Positions 43,088-52,441 are shown, counted from the first letter of the stretch. The stretch is DNA of 64,000 nt from Roseibium polysiphoniae (GCF_014842925.1 NZ_JACYXJ010000001.1:248001-312000), one strand, 5' to 3'. Numbers and translations are program-made. The notes: generated from the sequence alone by a model not told the origin.

Positions 43088-44269
43088 ATGAAACGTATCT
43101 TGTCCGCCCTGACGCTTGGCGCCGGACTGGGCGCTGCCGTTCTGACCGGCACCGTCGCGCCGGCCGCTGCAGAAGGCCTCAAAGTCGGTTTCCTGGCGAC
43201 GCTGTCCGGTCCGCCTGCAGTCCTTGGCCAACACATGCGTGACGGCTTCCTGCTGGGTGTGAAGCAGGCCAACGGCCGGTTGGGCGGCATCGAGACGGAA
43301 GTCATCGTGGTCGATGATGAGCTCAAACCAGACGGTGCAATCACCAAGGTTCAGGGGCTTCTGGAGCGCGACAAGGTCGACATCATGGCCGGCGTTGTTT
43401 TCTCCAACGTGATGATGGCGGTCTACAAGCCGATCATCCAGTCCGAGACAATCTTCATCGGTGCCAACGCAGGCCCGTCTCCGATTGCTGGTCGCGGCTG
43501 CAGCCCGTACTTCTTCTCCACTTCCTACCAGAATGACCAGAACCACGAAGTCATGGGCCGCTACGCCAGCCAGAAGGGCTACGGCAAGGTTGTCGTGATG
43601 GCTCCGAACTACCAGGCTGGCAAGGATGCGGTCGCAGGCTTCAAGCGGCACTATTCCGGCACGGTGGTGCAGGAAATCTACACCAAGCTCGGCCAGTTGG
43701 ACTTTTCCGCCGAACTTGCACGTATTGCCGATGAACAGCCTGATGCGCTCTTCACCTTCATGCCTGGCGGCATGGGCGTGAATCTCGTCAAGCAGTACTC
43801 CCAGGCAGGTCTCAAGGACCTAATCCCGTTCCTGTCGACCTTCACCGTGGATGAGACGACGCTTCCGGCGACAAAGGACATGGCTGTCGGCCTCTACTCC
43901 GGTGCCGAGTGGGCCTCAGACATCGACAATGAAGCGAATGCTCGTTTCGTCCGCGCGTTCGAAGCCGAATACGGTTATCCGCCCTCGCTCTACGCGGCAC
44001 AGGGCTATGACGCGGCCCGGCTGATCGACGGTGCGGTCTCCATGGCAGGTGGCGTTCAGGACAAGAAGTCACTCCTGTCGGCCCTTGCAGCAGCTCCCTT
44101 TGAGAGCGTTCGCGGCGACTTCCGCTTCAACAACAACCAGTTCCCGATCCAGGATTTCTACCTGGTCGAGGCTGTGAAGCGCGCAGAGGGCAAATACGTC
44201 ACCCAGCTCGTCGAAAAGGTTTTCGATGACGTTGGCGATGCCTACGCCGGCTCCTGCCGCATGAAGTAA
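43088..44269 (+). CDS. Branched-chain-amino-acid-type ABC binding protein (Peripla_BP_6)
   Basis: Protein of 393 residues. The signal peptide ILSALTLGAGLGAAVLTGTV ends near PAAAEG; the mature start LKVGFLATLSGPPAVLGQHM is typical of LivK-like proteins, and the two-lobe fold has VDIMAGVVFSNVMMAVYKPI and FSTSYQNDQNHEVMGRYA. A pair of cysteines (RGCSPYF and GSCRMK) may form a disulfide. Close relatives in alphaproteobacteria bind aromatic acids as well as amino acids, so the ligand is open. It is first of a five-gene operon, followed by a strong stem-loop before the permease. Confidence 0.92.
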   Translation: MKRILSALTLGAGLGAAVLTGTVAPAAAEGLKVGFLATLSGPPAVLGQHMRDGFLLGVKQANGRLGGIETEVIVVDDELKPDGAITKVQGLLERDKVDIMAGVVFSNVMMAVYKPIIQSETIFIGANAGPSPIAGRGCSPYFFSTSYQNDQNHEVMGRYASQKGYGKVVVMAPNYQAGKDAVAGFKRHYSGTVVQEIYTKLGQLDFSAELARIADEQPDALFTFMPGGMGVNLVKQYSQAGLKDLIPFLSTFTVDETTLPATKDMAVGLYSGAEWASDIDNEANARFVRAFEAEYGYPPSLYAAQGYDAARLIDGAVSMAGGVQDKKSLLSALAAAPFESVRGDFRFNNNQFPIQDFYLVEAVKRAEGKYVTQLVEKVFDDVGDAYAGSCRMK

Positions 44270-44288
44270 GGCGAAAAGCCTGAATTCC

Positions 44289-44316
44289 AGGGTCCGGACC
44301 AATTGGTTCGGACCCT
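44289..44316 (+). terminator. Intercistronic stem-loop after the binding-protein gene
   Basis: AGGGTCCGGACC (44289-44300) pairs with GGTTCGGACCCT (44305-44316) around AATT, with one G-U-type mismatch, and is followed by CTCTGTTT. It lies between the binding protein and the permease genes, so it may limit read-through. Confidence 0.65.
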
Positions 44317-44357
44317 CTCTGTTTGCAGCGTCATCTACTGCCTGTCGGGAAAATCTC

Positions 44358-45281
44358 TTGAGCGTCACCCTTCTGGCCGTCCAGACCCTCAACGGGTTGC
44401 AGCTCGGCATTCTCCTGTTCCTGATCGCAGCCGGTCTCACGCTCGTCTTCGGGGTGATGGACTTCATCAATCTGGCTCATGGCGTCCAATACATGCTCGG
44501 GGCCTATCTGGCGGTCGCCTGCTATCAGCTGACCGGCTCCTTTTGGCTGGCGGTCACCCTCGCCCTGATCGCGGCGCTCATTTGCGGCCTTCTGCTCGAG
44601 TTCCTGGTTTTCCGACATCTCTATAACCGCGATCACCTCGACCAGGTGCTGGCCACCTTCGGCGTGATCCTGTTTCTGAACGAGGCGGTGAAGGTCCTCT
44701 GGGGCGCAGCGCCGCTTTCCCTGCCGGTTCCTGAATTGCTTGATGGCTCGATCCAGCTGATGGCGAATTTCGCCTATCCCGTCTTTCGCATCGCGCTGAT
44801 CGTCACCGGCCTTGCCGTTGCGGTGCTGCTCTATGTGCTGGTCACCAAGACCCGCATTGGCATGCTGGTGCGCGCGGGCGCGACAAACCCGGAGATGGTC
44901 GCGGCGCTGGGCATCAACATCAGGCGGCTGTTCATGCTCGTCTTCGGTTTCGGCGCCATGCTGGCCGGGTTCGCCGGCATCATGGCTGCGCCGATCCTGT
45001 CCGTTGAGCCCGGTATGGGCGACAACCTTCTGATCCTCGCCTTTGTGGTCATCGTCATCGGCGGCATAGGCTCCATCCGCGGAGCCTTCCTGGCGGCACT
45101 GATCATCGGCCTTGTCGATACGCTTGGGCGCTCCTTCGCCACGGACATCGCAAGGGTGTTGCTGCCACCTGCCGCCGCCAATGACGTCGGTCCCGCCATT
45201 GCCTCTATGCTCATATACATCCTCATGGCCGGTGTTCTGTTCTTCCGGCCCAGTGGTCTCTTTCCGGTGCGCAGCGCATGA
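44358..45281 (+). CDS. livH: ABC permease, LivH-like
   Basis: Membrane protein of 307 residues with about eight helices. The N-terminal LLAVQTLNGLQLGILLFLIA, followed by AGLTLVFGVMDFINLAHG, is the strongly conserved LivH opening, and the coupling segment is MVAALGINIRRLFMLVFGFG. It starts with TTG after GGGAAAA. It overlaps livM by four bases (ATGA). The symbol is by family only; transported substrate not established. Confidence 0.9.
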   Translation: MSVTLLAVQTLNGLQLGILLFLIAAGLTLVFGVMDFINLAHGVQYMLGAYLAVACYQLTGSFWLAVTLALIAALICGLLLEFLVFRHLYNRDHLDQVLATFGVILFLNEAVKVLWGAAPLSLPVPELLDGSIQLMANFAYPVFRIALIVTGLAVAVLLYVLVTKTRIGMLVRAGATNPEMVAALGINIRRLFMLVFGFGAMLAGFAGIMAAPILSVEPGMGDNLLILAFVVIVIGGIGSIRGAFLAALIIGLVDTLGRSFATDIARVLLPPAAANDVGPAIASMLIYILMAGVLFFRPSGLFPVRSA

Positions 45282-46249
45282 CCGGCTCCCTCCTGAAGAA
45301 CACCATCCTGCCGCTAGCGCTCTTTGCGGCGCTGGCGTTGGTGCCGGCCTATGCCGACGTCTTCGACGACCGCTTTGTCCTCTTGTTTTTCACCCGCATC
45401 CTGGTTTTTGCGATCGTGGCCATCAGCTTGGATTTCATCCTCGGGCTGGGCGCCATGGTCAGTTTCGGCCATGCCGCCTACATCGGGTTTGGCGCCTACG
45501 CCGTGGCAATCCTGTCCGAGCATGACATCTGGGAAGCCTGGATTTCCTTTCCGCTCGCGGTAGCGGCAGGCGGGCTCTTTGCGCTCATCACCGGCGCGAT
45601 CAGCCTGAAAACCCGTGGTGTCTATTTCATCATGATCACGCTGGCCTTCGGTCAGATGGCCTACTTTACGGCGACCTCCTTGTCGGCCTATGGCGGTGAT
45701 GACGGGCTGACAATGTGGGGCCGATCGGAACTCTTCGGCACCGGGCTCTTCACAGGCGATGCATCGTTCTATTATCTTGTCTTCGGCGTGCTTGCGGCCG
45801 CGTATCTGCTGCTGCGCACCTTTGCGGCCTCCCGGTTCGGACGTGTGCTGAAGGGAGCTAAACAAAGCGAACCCCGGCTCGAAGCCATGGGCATTGACCC
45901 CTATCGATATCGATTGGCGGCCTATGTCATCGCCGGGATGATCGCGAGTGTCGCGGGCGCCCTGATGGCCAATCAGTCTGAATTTGTCTCGCCGGCCTAT
46001 ATGTCCTGGCACCGGTCCGGGGAGTTGATCGTCATGGTCATCCTTGGCGGGCTTGGCTCGCTCCATGGCGCGATCCTCGGCACCATCGCCTATATGGTCC
46101 TTGAGGAGGTGCTCTCTGGTTACTCGGAACATTGGCGCCTTGTCTTCGGACCATTGCTGATTCTGGTCGTGCTCTATGGTCGCGGCGGACTGATGGGCCT
46201 GATCCCGGGACAGATTGGCCGCCAGAGCAGGGGAGAGGCTGACCAATGA
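45278..46249 (+). CDS. livM: ABC permease, LivM-like
   Basis: Membrane protein of 323 residues with about nine helices. The family block SLDFILGLGAMVSFGHAAYI and the coupling region RLEAMGIDPYRYRLAAYVIAG are clear, and the C-terminus ends GRGGLMGLIPG, as in many LivM proteins. It works as a heterodimer with the preceding permease. It overlaps both neighbours by four bases. The symbol is by family only. Confidence 0.9.
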   Translation: MTGSLLKNTILPLALFAALALVPAYADVFDDRFVLLFFTRILVFAIVAISLDFILGLGAMVSFGHAAYIGFGAYAVAILSEHDIWEAWISFPLAVAAGGLFALITGAISLKTRGVYFIMITLAFGQMAYFTATSLSAYGGDDGLTMWGRSELFGTGLFTGDASFYYLVFGVLAAAYLLLRTFAASRFGRVLKGAKQSEPRLEAMGIDPYRYRLAAYVIAGMIASVAGALMANQSEFVSPAYMSWHRSGELIVMVILGGLGSLHGAILGTIAYMVLEEVLSGYSEHWRLVFGPLLILVVLYGRGGLMGLIPGQIGRQSRGEADQ

Positions 46250-47001
46250 CCTGTCCAATCCTTGAGCTGAAAGACCTCAACAAGGCCTATGACGCACTTC
46301 AGGTGACCAGGAACCTCTCGCTCAAGGTTCTGCCTGGCGAGATCCATGCGGTGATCGGCCCCAACGGCGCGGGCAAGACGACCCTGATTGGCCAGATCTC
46401 CGGTGCGACGCCATCAGACAGCGGGCAGGTCCTTTTCGGCGGCACGAACGTAACAGGCTGGTCGGTCGCGGAGCGCGCCAAGGCTGGGCTCGGCCGCACC
46501 TTTCAGATCACTGCGATCCTGCCTGAATTTACGGTGCTCGAGAATGTGGCGCTCGGTGTTCAGGCCCATGAGGGCCATTCGTTCAGGTTCTTCCGCAACG
46601 CTGCACGGGACCAAGACCTGAACGAGAAGGCGGCGTCAATCCTGACTGAAGTCGGATTGGCAGATCGGGCCAGCCTGCGCGCCGGGAACCTCAGCCATGG
46701 CGAAAAGCGCATGCTGGAACTGGCGCTGGCGCTTGCAGGCGAGCCCAAGCTGTTGGTGCTGGACGAGCCCATGGCCGGAACCGGGCCGGAAGAAACCGCG
46801 AGACTGATCGAGATCCTTCTGGCGGTGAAGCAGCGCTGCCCGATGCTTCTTGTCGAACATGACATGGACGCGGTCTTCAAACTGGCTGACCGTATCTCCG
46901 TGCTGGTTTATGGCGAGATCATCGCAAGTGGCGCGCCCGACGAGATCCGAGCCGATCCCAAAGTGCGCGAAGCCTATCTGGGCGAGGAGGAACTGGCATG
47001 A
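46246..47001 (+). CDS. livG: ABC ATP-binding protein, LivG-like
   Basis: Protein of 251 residues. Walker A is GPNGAGKTTLIGQ near residue 38, the signature LSHGEKRMLELALALAGEPK, and Walker B LLVLDEPMAGTGPEE, all intact; the C-terminal GEIIASGAPDEIRADPKVREAYLG is the LivG ending. It drives import with LivF. Overlaps of four bases on both sides show coupling. Confidence 0.93.
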   Translation: MTCPILELKDLNKAYDALQVTRNLSLKVLPGEIHAVIGPNGAGKTTLIGQISGATPSDSGQVLFGGTNVTGWSVAERAKAGLGRTFQITAILPEFTVLENVALGVQAHEGHSFRFFRNAARDQDLNEKAASILTEVGLADRASLRAGNLSHGEKRMLELALALAGEPKLLVLDEPMAGTGPEETARLIEILLAVKQRCPMLLVEHDMDAVFKLADRISVLVYGEIIASGAPDEIRADPKVREAYLGEEELA

Positions 47002-47705
47002 GCGTTCTTCTTCAGGTCGACAATCTGCAGGCCGGATACGGAGAAGCTCAGGTTCTGTTTGATGTGTCGCTGACCATCCTCGCCGGGGAAGTTGTGACCC
47101 TTATGGGGCGCAACGGCATGGGCAAGACGACAACAATCAAGAGCCTCATGGGCATGATCGCCTCGAAGGCGGGGAAGGTGGCGATCGAGGGGCGAGACAT
47201 GACCGGTCAGCCATCTTATCAGGTCGCAAAGGCTGGGCTTGGTCTGGTGCCGGAGGGGCGTCAGGTCTTTCCGACCTTGAGCGTGGAGGAAAACCTTGTC
47301 GCTACTTCCGCTCTTACCAGAAAGACAGGGGCCTGGGACCTCGCCGCTGTCTATGAGCTCTTTCCGCGGCTTCAAGAACGCCGTCGCAATCTCGGCAGTC
47401 AGCTGTCCGGCGGTGAACAGCAGATGCTTGCGATTGGCCGGGCGCTGATGACCAATCCCAAGCTGCTGATCCTGGATGAGGCCACCGAAGGCCTCGCACC
47501 GCTGGTGCGGGCCGAGATCTGGGCCTGTCTGGAAACCCTCAAATCCCGAGACCAATCCATCCTGATCGTCGACAAGAATGTCTCGGCGCTTGAAAAGCTC
47601 GCAGAACGGCACGTGATCCTGGAAAAAGGCCGCACGGTTTGGACCGGAAGTACGGCCGACTTGAAAGCCGCTCCGGAACTGCGCGAACGTTATCTCGGGG
47701 CCTGA
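46998..47705 (+). CDS. livF: ABC ATP-binding protein, LivF-like
   Basis: Protein of 235 residues. Walker A is GRNGMGKTTTIKSLMG at about residue 36, the signature LSGGEQQMLAIGRALMTNPK, and Walker B LLILDEATEGLAPL, the LivF form. It is last in the operon and ends only four bases from the convergent monooxygenase stop, so convergent transcripts likely overlap. Confidence 0.93.
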   Translation: MSVLLQVDNLQAGYGEAQVLFDVSLTILAGEVVTLMGRNGMGKTTTIKSLMGMIASKAGKVAIEGRDMTGQPSYQVAKAGLGLVPEGRQVFPTLSVEENLVATSALTRKTGAWDLAAVYELFPRLQERRRNLGSQLSGGEQQMLAIGRALMTNPKLLILDEATEGLAPLVRAEIWACLETLKSRDQSILIVDKNVSALEKLAERHVILEKGRTVWTGSTADLKAAPELRERYLGA

Positions 47706-47709
47706 GGCA

Positions 47710-48720
47710 TCACTCTGCTGCTTGCCGCTCGCCATTGATCTGTTCCATCACCTTCGCCGCAATCTCGAAAGAGCGTTTGCGGGATTGGTGGTCGTGGATC
47801 TGGCCGGTGAAGATCAGCTCGTCCGGTTCATAGGTCGCGATCAGCTCCAGCAGCTTTGCCTTGACGGTCTCAGGCGCTCCGACGGCAGAGATCCGCAGGG
47901 CGTCCTCCACCATTTTAATGGCGACCGGGCCGACAAGGGCCTCAAGATCTGCGACAGGTGCGGGCAGGGGACCAGGTCTGCCCGTGCGCAGGTTGATGAA
48001 GGCCTGCTGCATGGACGTTCTCAGATAAGCACCTTCCTCATCCGTGTTGGCAGCAAAGACATTGGCGGCCAGCATGAAGTGCGACTTTTCAAGATACTTT
48101 GAAGGGCGGAATGAGCGTCGGTAGATCTTGCTCGCATTGGAGAGCTCCGCCGGGGCAAAATGAGAGGCAAAAGCATAGGGGAGTCCATAGTGGGCCGCCA
48201 TCTGCGCGCCATAGGTGCTGGAGCCCAGGATCCAAACCGGGACTTTGGTGCCTACACCGGGCACTGAGAGAATTTTCGTGCCATCAGTTGGGTCGTCCAG
48301 ATAGGCCAACAGCTCCAGAACGTCCTCGGGGAAATTGTCGGCATTGTCCATGGAGCGGCGCAGGGCGCGGGCCGTCTGCATGTCCGTTCCAGGCGCACGG
48401 CCAAGGCCCAGGTCTATGCGGTCCGGATAAAGCTCTGCCAGAGTGCCGAACTGCTCGGCGATGACAAGCGGCGCATGGTTGGGAAGCATAATGCCGCCGG
48501 ACCCGACGCGCATGGTCGAGGTGGCCCCGGCCACATGCCCGATCAGAACCGCAGTTGCGGCTGATGCGATCCCGCGCATGTTGTGATGCTCCGCCATCCA
48601 GTAGCGCTTGTAGCCGAGCTGTTCTGCGTGTTGAGCTAGATCTTTCGTGTTGGCCAGGGCCTCGCGGACGCTGTGACCGGCCGGAACAGGGGAGAGATCA
48701 AGTAGGGAAAAGGGGATCAT
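47710..48720 (-). CDS. LLM-class flavin-dependent oxidoreductase (bacterial-luciferase-like, YhbW type)
   Basis: Protein of 336 residues with a TIM barrel. It begins [20 protein letters not shown], and has [40 protein letters not shown] and [11 protein letters not shown], typical of the single-component LLM family related to YhbW. It should use reduced FMN to oxidise an unknown small molecule. The ATG at 48720 matches this conserved start; the frame is open to 48774. It diverges from a TetR regulator gene across 116 bases that carry NemR-like boxes. Confidence 0.88.
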   Translation of the reverse strand: MIPFSLLDLSPVPAGHSVREALANTKDLAQHAEQLGYKRYWMAEHHNMRGIASAATAVLIGHVAGATSTMRVGSGGIMLPNHAPLVIAEQFGTLAELYPDRIDLGLGRAPGTDMQTARALRRSMDNADNFPEDVLELLAYLDDPTDGTKILSVPGVGTKVPVWILGSSTYGAQMAAHYGLPYAFASHFAPAELSNASKIYRRSFRPSKYLEKSHFMLAANVFAANTDEEGAYLRTSMQQAFINLRTGRPGPLPAPVADLEALVGPVAIKMVEDALRISAVGAPETVKAKLLELIATYEPDELIFTGQIHDHQSRKRSFEIAAKVMEQINGERQAAE

Positions 48721-48786
48721 GAAAGACCTTTGTCTTGCCTGTTTCGCCTCTGCAGACAGAGTGTTGATCAGCAAATAGGAACGCTC

Positions 48787-48835
48787 GGTCCAAATTGTTA
48801 GACCCGGCTCTTGTATTTGGAACCGACCGGTCCAA
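48787..48835. promoter_or_regulatory. NemR-like operator region upstream of the TetR gene
   Basis: TTGGA (48817-48821) and TCCAA (48831-48835) form an inverted repeat ending just before the TetR start, and GGTCCA (48787-48792) faces TAGACC (48799-48804). The half-sites match the box upstream of the alkene reductase at 49517-49532. Confidence 0.5.
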
Positions 48836-48836
48836 T

Positions 48837-49457
48837 ATGCCCTCCATGATCAGGGATTGTTGCCAATCAACCTCCGAGACGCAGGCGTCTGCCAAGGCCA
48901 CATGTGGCCCGGGCCGCCCTCGTGCCTTCGATGAGGCCGAAGTGCTTGATGCAGCGCTCCAGGTTTTCTGGCGGCAGGGGTATGAGGTCACATCACTTGA
49001 CGACCTGACGAGCGTCATGGGCCTGTCCCGTTCAAGCTTCTATTCGGCTTTCGGCTCAAAACAGGGTGTTTTCATCGCGGCCCTGAAAAGCTACTCGCAG
49101 GCCGCGATCGAGGCCTTGAAAGACCTGTCCGAACAGCCTTCCGACGATCCCGTTGCGACCATCATGACAGCGCTTGCTGACCCCACTGGCGGGCCGCGCG
49201 GCTGCATGCTGGTCAATTGCATCACCGAACTGGCCCCGCATCAGGAGGAGGTGGCTGAGATTGGCCGCCATCATCTCAAGCGGATCGAGGATCTTCTTGC
49301 GCAAGCTATTTCGCCACACGATCCGGCGTCTGCCAGCGCAAAAGCACGTGCTCTCTCGGCCTTGGCCATAGGCACGGTGACCCTGCGCAAATCCGGCCTG
49401 CCGCCGGAGCAGATTTCAGGAGCCCTGGACGCGGCGCGTGAGCTCTTCACGCCATAG
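48837..49457 (+). CDS. TetR-family regulator, NemR/AcrR-like
   Basis: Protein of 206 residues. After a Cys-containing N-terminus ([12 protein letters not shown]) comes [20 protein letters not shown], then the [28 protein letters not shown]. The ligand domain has [18 protein letters not shown], a pattern of the YxaF/NemR-like group where a conserved cysteine may sense electrophiles. It lies between the LLM oxidoreductase and the alkene reductase, both of which have related inverted repeats upstream; repression relieved by electrophiles is a plausible model. The ATG at 48837 lies right behind a palindrome; a start at 48846 is also possible. Confidence 0.87.
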   Translation: MPSMIRDCCQSTSETQASAKATCGPGRPRAFDEAEVLDAALQVFWRQGYEVTSLDDLTSVMGLSRSSFYSAFGSKQGVFIAALKSYSQAAIEALKDLSEQPSDDPVATIMTALADPTGGPRGCMLVNCITELAPHQEEVAEIGRHHLKRIEDLLAQAISPHDPASASAKARALSALAIGTVTLRKSGLPPEQISGALDAARELFTP

Positions 49458-49516
49458 GGTTTCTGTAAACATCCGGAGTTTTCGGCACCTGTAGGATCCC
49501 ATGGTGCGGTCAATTC

Positions 49517-49532
49517 TGGACTAAATGGTCCA
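49517..49532. promoter_or_regulatory. NemR-like box upstream of the alkene reductase gene
   Basis: TGGACT-AAAT-GGTCCA, 16 bases with one mismatch between arms, 45 bases before the alkene reductase start. It resembles the NemR box layout TAGACC-N4-GGTCTA described in Escherichia coli. Confidence 0.55.
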
Positions 49533-49576
49533 AAATATGGGCTCGATACGACTAGCAATGTCTCGAGGAGACCGGC

Positions 49577-50677
49577 ATGAGCGAACTCAAACTTTTCTCT
49601 CCCCTCAGGGCAGGAGAAATCGAACTGAAGAACAGAATTGTTCTGGCACCCCTCACGCGCAACCGGGCACGTGCCGAAGATGACGCCCCCTATGAGATCC
49701 ATGCCGACTATTACGGTCAACGTGCAAGCGCGGGCCTGCTGGTCACAGAAGCCTCCCAGATTTCTCCTCAGGGAAAAGGCTATGCTTGGACACCGGGCAT
49801 TTACTCCGACGCTCAGATCGAAGGCTGGAAAAAGGTCACGGACGCTGTCCATGCGAAAGGCGGCAAGATCGTCATCCAGCTTTGGCACGTTGGCCGTATC
49901 TCACACCCTGTGTTGCAGCCTGATGGTGCTTCTCCGGTCGCGCCGTCCGCAATCGCCGCCCAGTCGAAGTCCTTTGACGGCGAGCAATTTGTCGATACGC
50001 CGCAGCCGCGCGCGCTCGAGCTTCGTGAAATTCCCGCAATCGTCGAGGACTATCGCAAGGCCACAGCCAACGCCATGAAGGCCGGCTTCGATGGCGTCGA
50101 GGTGCATGCCGCAAATGGCTATCTCATCGACCAGTTTCTGCGCGACAGTGCCAACAAGCGCGAGGATGCTTACGGCGGTTCGATTGAAAACCGGACACGC
50201 TTCCTGAAAGAGGTGATGGATGCGGTCACGTCGGAAATCGGGGCCGGCAAGGTCGGCGTCCGCATCAGCCCGTTCTCGGCGGCCAATGACATTTCAGACA
50301 GCGATCCGATGGCGCTCTTCGGCAAGGTTGTCGATCTGCTTGATGGCTACGGCCTTGCCTATCTGCATGTGGTCGAAGGCCAGACGGGCGGTCCGCGGGA
50401 TCTTCCGGAAGGGGCCAGCCTGGCAAAGCTCTACGATCGCTTCTTCGGACCAATCATGGGCAACAATGGCTATGATCGCCAGATGGCCGTCAACGCAGTG
50501 GCCGACGGCAAGGTCGATCTGGTTGCGTTTGGCCGGCCGTTCATTTCCAATCCGGACCTGGTCGAACGGCTGAAGGCGGATGCGCCGTTGAATGAGTGGG
50601 ATCAGTCCACCTTCTATGGTGGCGGCCGCGAAGGCTACACCGACTACCCGACCCTGGCGGAGGTCGAGCCCGCCTAA
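49577..50677 (+). CDS. nemA: Alkene reductase, old yellow enzyme family (NemA-like)
   Basis: Protein of 366 residues. It starts FSPLRAGEIELKNRIVLAPL and has TEASQISPQGKGYAWTPGI, IVIQLWHVGRISHP, and the active-site VHAANGYLIDQFLRDSANKR followed by YGGSIENRTRF, in which His and Asn bind the substrate carbonyl; a conserved FMN-binding VAFGRPFISNPDLVERL lies at the C-terminus. It reduces activated C=C bonds or nitro compounds with NAD(P)H. Its upstream box and the neighbouring TetR gene suggest induction by reactive electrophiles. A perfect 15-bp stem terminator follows. Confidence 0.94.
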   Translation: MSELKLFSPLRAGEIELKNRIVLAPLTRNRARAEDDAPYEIHADYYGQRASAGLLVTEASQISPQGKGYAWTPGIYSDAQIEGWKKVTDAVHAKGGKIVIQLWHVGRISHPVLQPDGASPVAPSAIAAQSKSFDGEQFVDTPQPRALELREIPAIVEDYRKATANAMKAGFDGVEVHAANGYLIDQFLRDSANKREDAYGGSIENRTRFLKEVMDAVTSEIGAGKVGVRISPFSAANDISDSDPMALFGKVVDLLDGYGLAYLHVVEGQTGGPRDLPEGASLAKLYDRFFGPIMGNNGYDRQMAVNAVADGKVDLVAFGRPFISNPDLVERLKADAPLNEWDQSTFYGGGREGYTDYPTLAEVEPA

Positions 50678-50766
50678 CTCATAAGCTTTCAAAGACAACA
50701 AGCTACGGCTGCATTGCCTCCGTCATTGCCCCTGATGGACCTCCACAACTGGCAAGGCAGCCGACG

Positions 50767-50810
50767 AAACGACCGGTGCGGTCTTCCTCTCCCGCACCGG
50801 TCGTTTTGTA
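50767..50810. terminator. Strong convergent terminator
   Basis: A perfect 15-base stem: AAACGACCGGTGCGG (50767-50781) and CCGCACCGGTCGTTT (50792-50806), ten-base loop, followed by TTGTAT. It lies between the convergent alkene reductase and GGDEF-protein genes. Confidence 0.9.
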
Positions 50811-50832
50811 TCTGGCGAGGAATTTGCCGGCG

Positions 50833-52071
50833 TCAGGCGACGGTCTTCTTCCGCGTTGCAAAAGGTGCAGCCATCGCGGCGGACTTGACCGGTCCTTCAC
50901 CGTCACCACTGTTGAACACCGTCTGATTTCCACCCTTGGACTTGGCCCGATGCAGACAGTGATCAGCGATCTCCAGCGCGCGGCTGAGTGGCACCGAGGC
51001 ATTTCCGCAAAACAGCCCGATGCTCATCGTAACCACCAGTTGCTTGTCTGAAGCCCGTGCTCCCTCGACGGTCAGATAGCGCGATAGCCGCGTTGCGATC
51101 GCGTCCGCTTCGACCTGCGCGACACCCGGCAGAAACAGTGCAAACTGATCATCGCGAAGACGGCAGGTTTCTGGAGCGGTCTTGGCGGTTTCCGAGCAGA
51201 TGCGACCAAGCAGACGCAGCAGCGCATCATTCATGGCATTGCCGTAACGGTCTTTGATGCCTTGCAAGTCGTCTATCTCGAGAACCATCAAGGCATAGGG
51301 CGCTGCCGGCGTGTCCATTTTTGCGTGCCGGTCCTCTGTCGCGGAGATAAAGGCACGTCGGTTCGAAAGACCGGTCAGAGGATCGATCATTGCTTGCTCT
51401 GCAAAGGTCCCTGTCATCTGCTCGAAGACTGCAATGCCCAATCCAAGGATTTTCAGCACAACCGCGATGATGAGCACGATGATGGTGAGCTGCAGCGTCG
51501 TCGTCTGAAAACTGGCCTGCAAATCCGGAAATGTCCTGCCCAGGTGCATCATGATCAGGTTCGTACGAACGAAAATGTCGAGGGTGAAGACAGCCATCAG
51601 AAGCAAGGAACTGATTTTCTGCGTCTTGAGCGCCTGCCAGCACTGACGGATGCAAAGCCCCATTGCGAGGATGCTTGCGAGATTGACGTAGAGCGTGCGC
51701 GCAAGCAGATCGTCCCGAAACCACGGGACCAGGTAGAGCCCGAGCCAGCCGAAAGAGAGCAGGAACGGCAGCCAGGGATAGGAAACCTGATCCCGGTTCA
51801 GCATGCTCAGTGCATTGGGTCTCAGGCCGAAGCCGAACAGCATCAAGGCATTGGCAAGAGCGATGCTGAGCAGGTCGGAAATCGATCCGCGCATGCTGAC
51901 AAGCGTTGCACAAGAGCCGGACAGCAGCATCGCAAACGCCCAAAACCCCCAGCCGAGGCGAATATGGCGTGGGAACGACCTGAGCGAGAGCGCCAGAACC
52001 GCAAGAATGAGCGCGCCTGTGTAGTAGGCGATCGTCACGGCCATCAAAAGGGTGGGGGTGTCGAGTTTCAT
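50833..52071 (-). CDS. Membrane GGDEF-domain protein with degenerate active site
   Basis: Protein of 412 residues. Six or seven membrane helices fill residues about 8-220. The GGDEF domain starts at MIDPLTGLSNRRAFISATED (about 232), which is intact, but the motif itself reads CRLRDDQFALFLPG in place of the usual R-x-GGDEF, and the metal-binding aspartate in the first strand is EIDD. The inhibitory site and GTP-binding glycines are therefore missing, so cyclase activity is unlikely; a binding or sensing role is possible. It is monocistronic, with the terminator at 50767-50810 after it. Confidence 0.85.
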   Translation of the reverse strand: MKLDTPTLLMAVTIAYYTGALILAVLALSLRSFPRHIRLGWGFWAFAMLLSGSCATLVSMRGSISDLLSIALANALMLFGFGLRPNALSMLNRDQVSYPWLPFLLSFGWLGLYLVPWFRDDLLARTLYVNLASILAMGLCIRQCWQALKTQKISSLLLMAVFTLDIFVRTNLIMMHLGRTFPDLQASFQTTTLQLTIIVLIIAVVLKILGLGIAVFEQMTGTFAEQAMIDPLTGLSNRRAFISATEDRHAKMDTPAAPYALMVLEIDDLQGIKDRYGNAMNDALLRLLGRICSETAKTAPETCRLRDDQFALFLPGVAQVEADAIATRLSRYLTVEGARASDKQLVVTMSIGLFCGNASVPLSRALEIADHCLHRAKSKGGNQTVFNSGDGEGPVKSAAMAAPFATRKKTVA

Positions 52072-52441
52072 AAAGCGATCCTGAATGTCTGTCGCCCTAT
52101 TTATGATGAATCAATACTTAAGAAACCACTGCATAATTGTCTGAAATGACGGGTATATCGGCCCTCTTTTAGCTGTTGCCATGGGTTGTTTCGCAAGACC
52201 GGTGCCCCATCGGCCGCATACGCCGAAGATGCGCTCTCGCCTCCTGTCAGACAGCGCATCGCCTGCCCAAGCTTCAGAACCGTGAAATGGCAACCGTACC
52301 GCAGCGTACTGTTTTTGCGCTTTCCGCCCTTTCGCCTCTTTCAAAAACCTGACAAAACACCAGTTGAGACCAAAGGCTGTTTGGGGATTTCCCCGGGGAG
52401 GACAGCCGAAAAGACAAGAAGACCTTTGAGGACGCAAGATC
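52072..52441. other. Long leader region upstream of ilvD
   Basis: 370 bases without a convincing gene. The perfect inverted repeat GATGCGCT (52228-52235) / AGCGCATC (52253-52260) and a GGGG-ATTT-CCCC hairpin near the ilvD ribosome site may be parts of a leader. A seven-codon frame starting at 52146 is not rich in Ile, Val or Leu, so I see no classic ilv attenuator. The gap must also hold the promoter of the minus-strand GGDEF gene. Confidence 0.4.

Noticed and set aside
52146..52172. Short frame MTGISALF in the ilvD leader as a possible attenuator peptide
   Set aside because: It has only one Ile and one Leu codon and no terminator/antiterminator pair follows.
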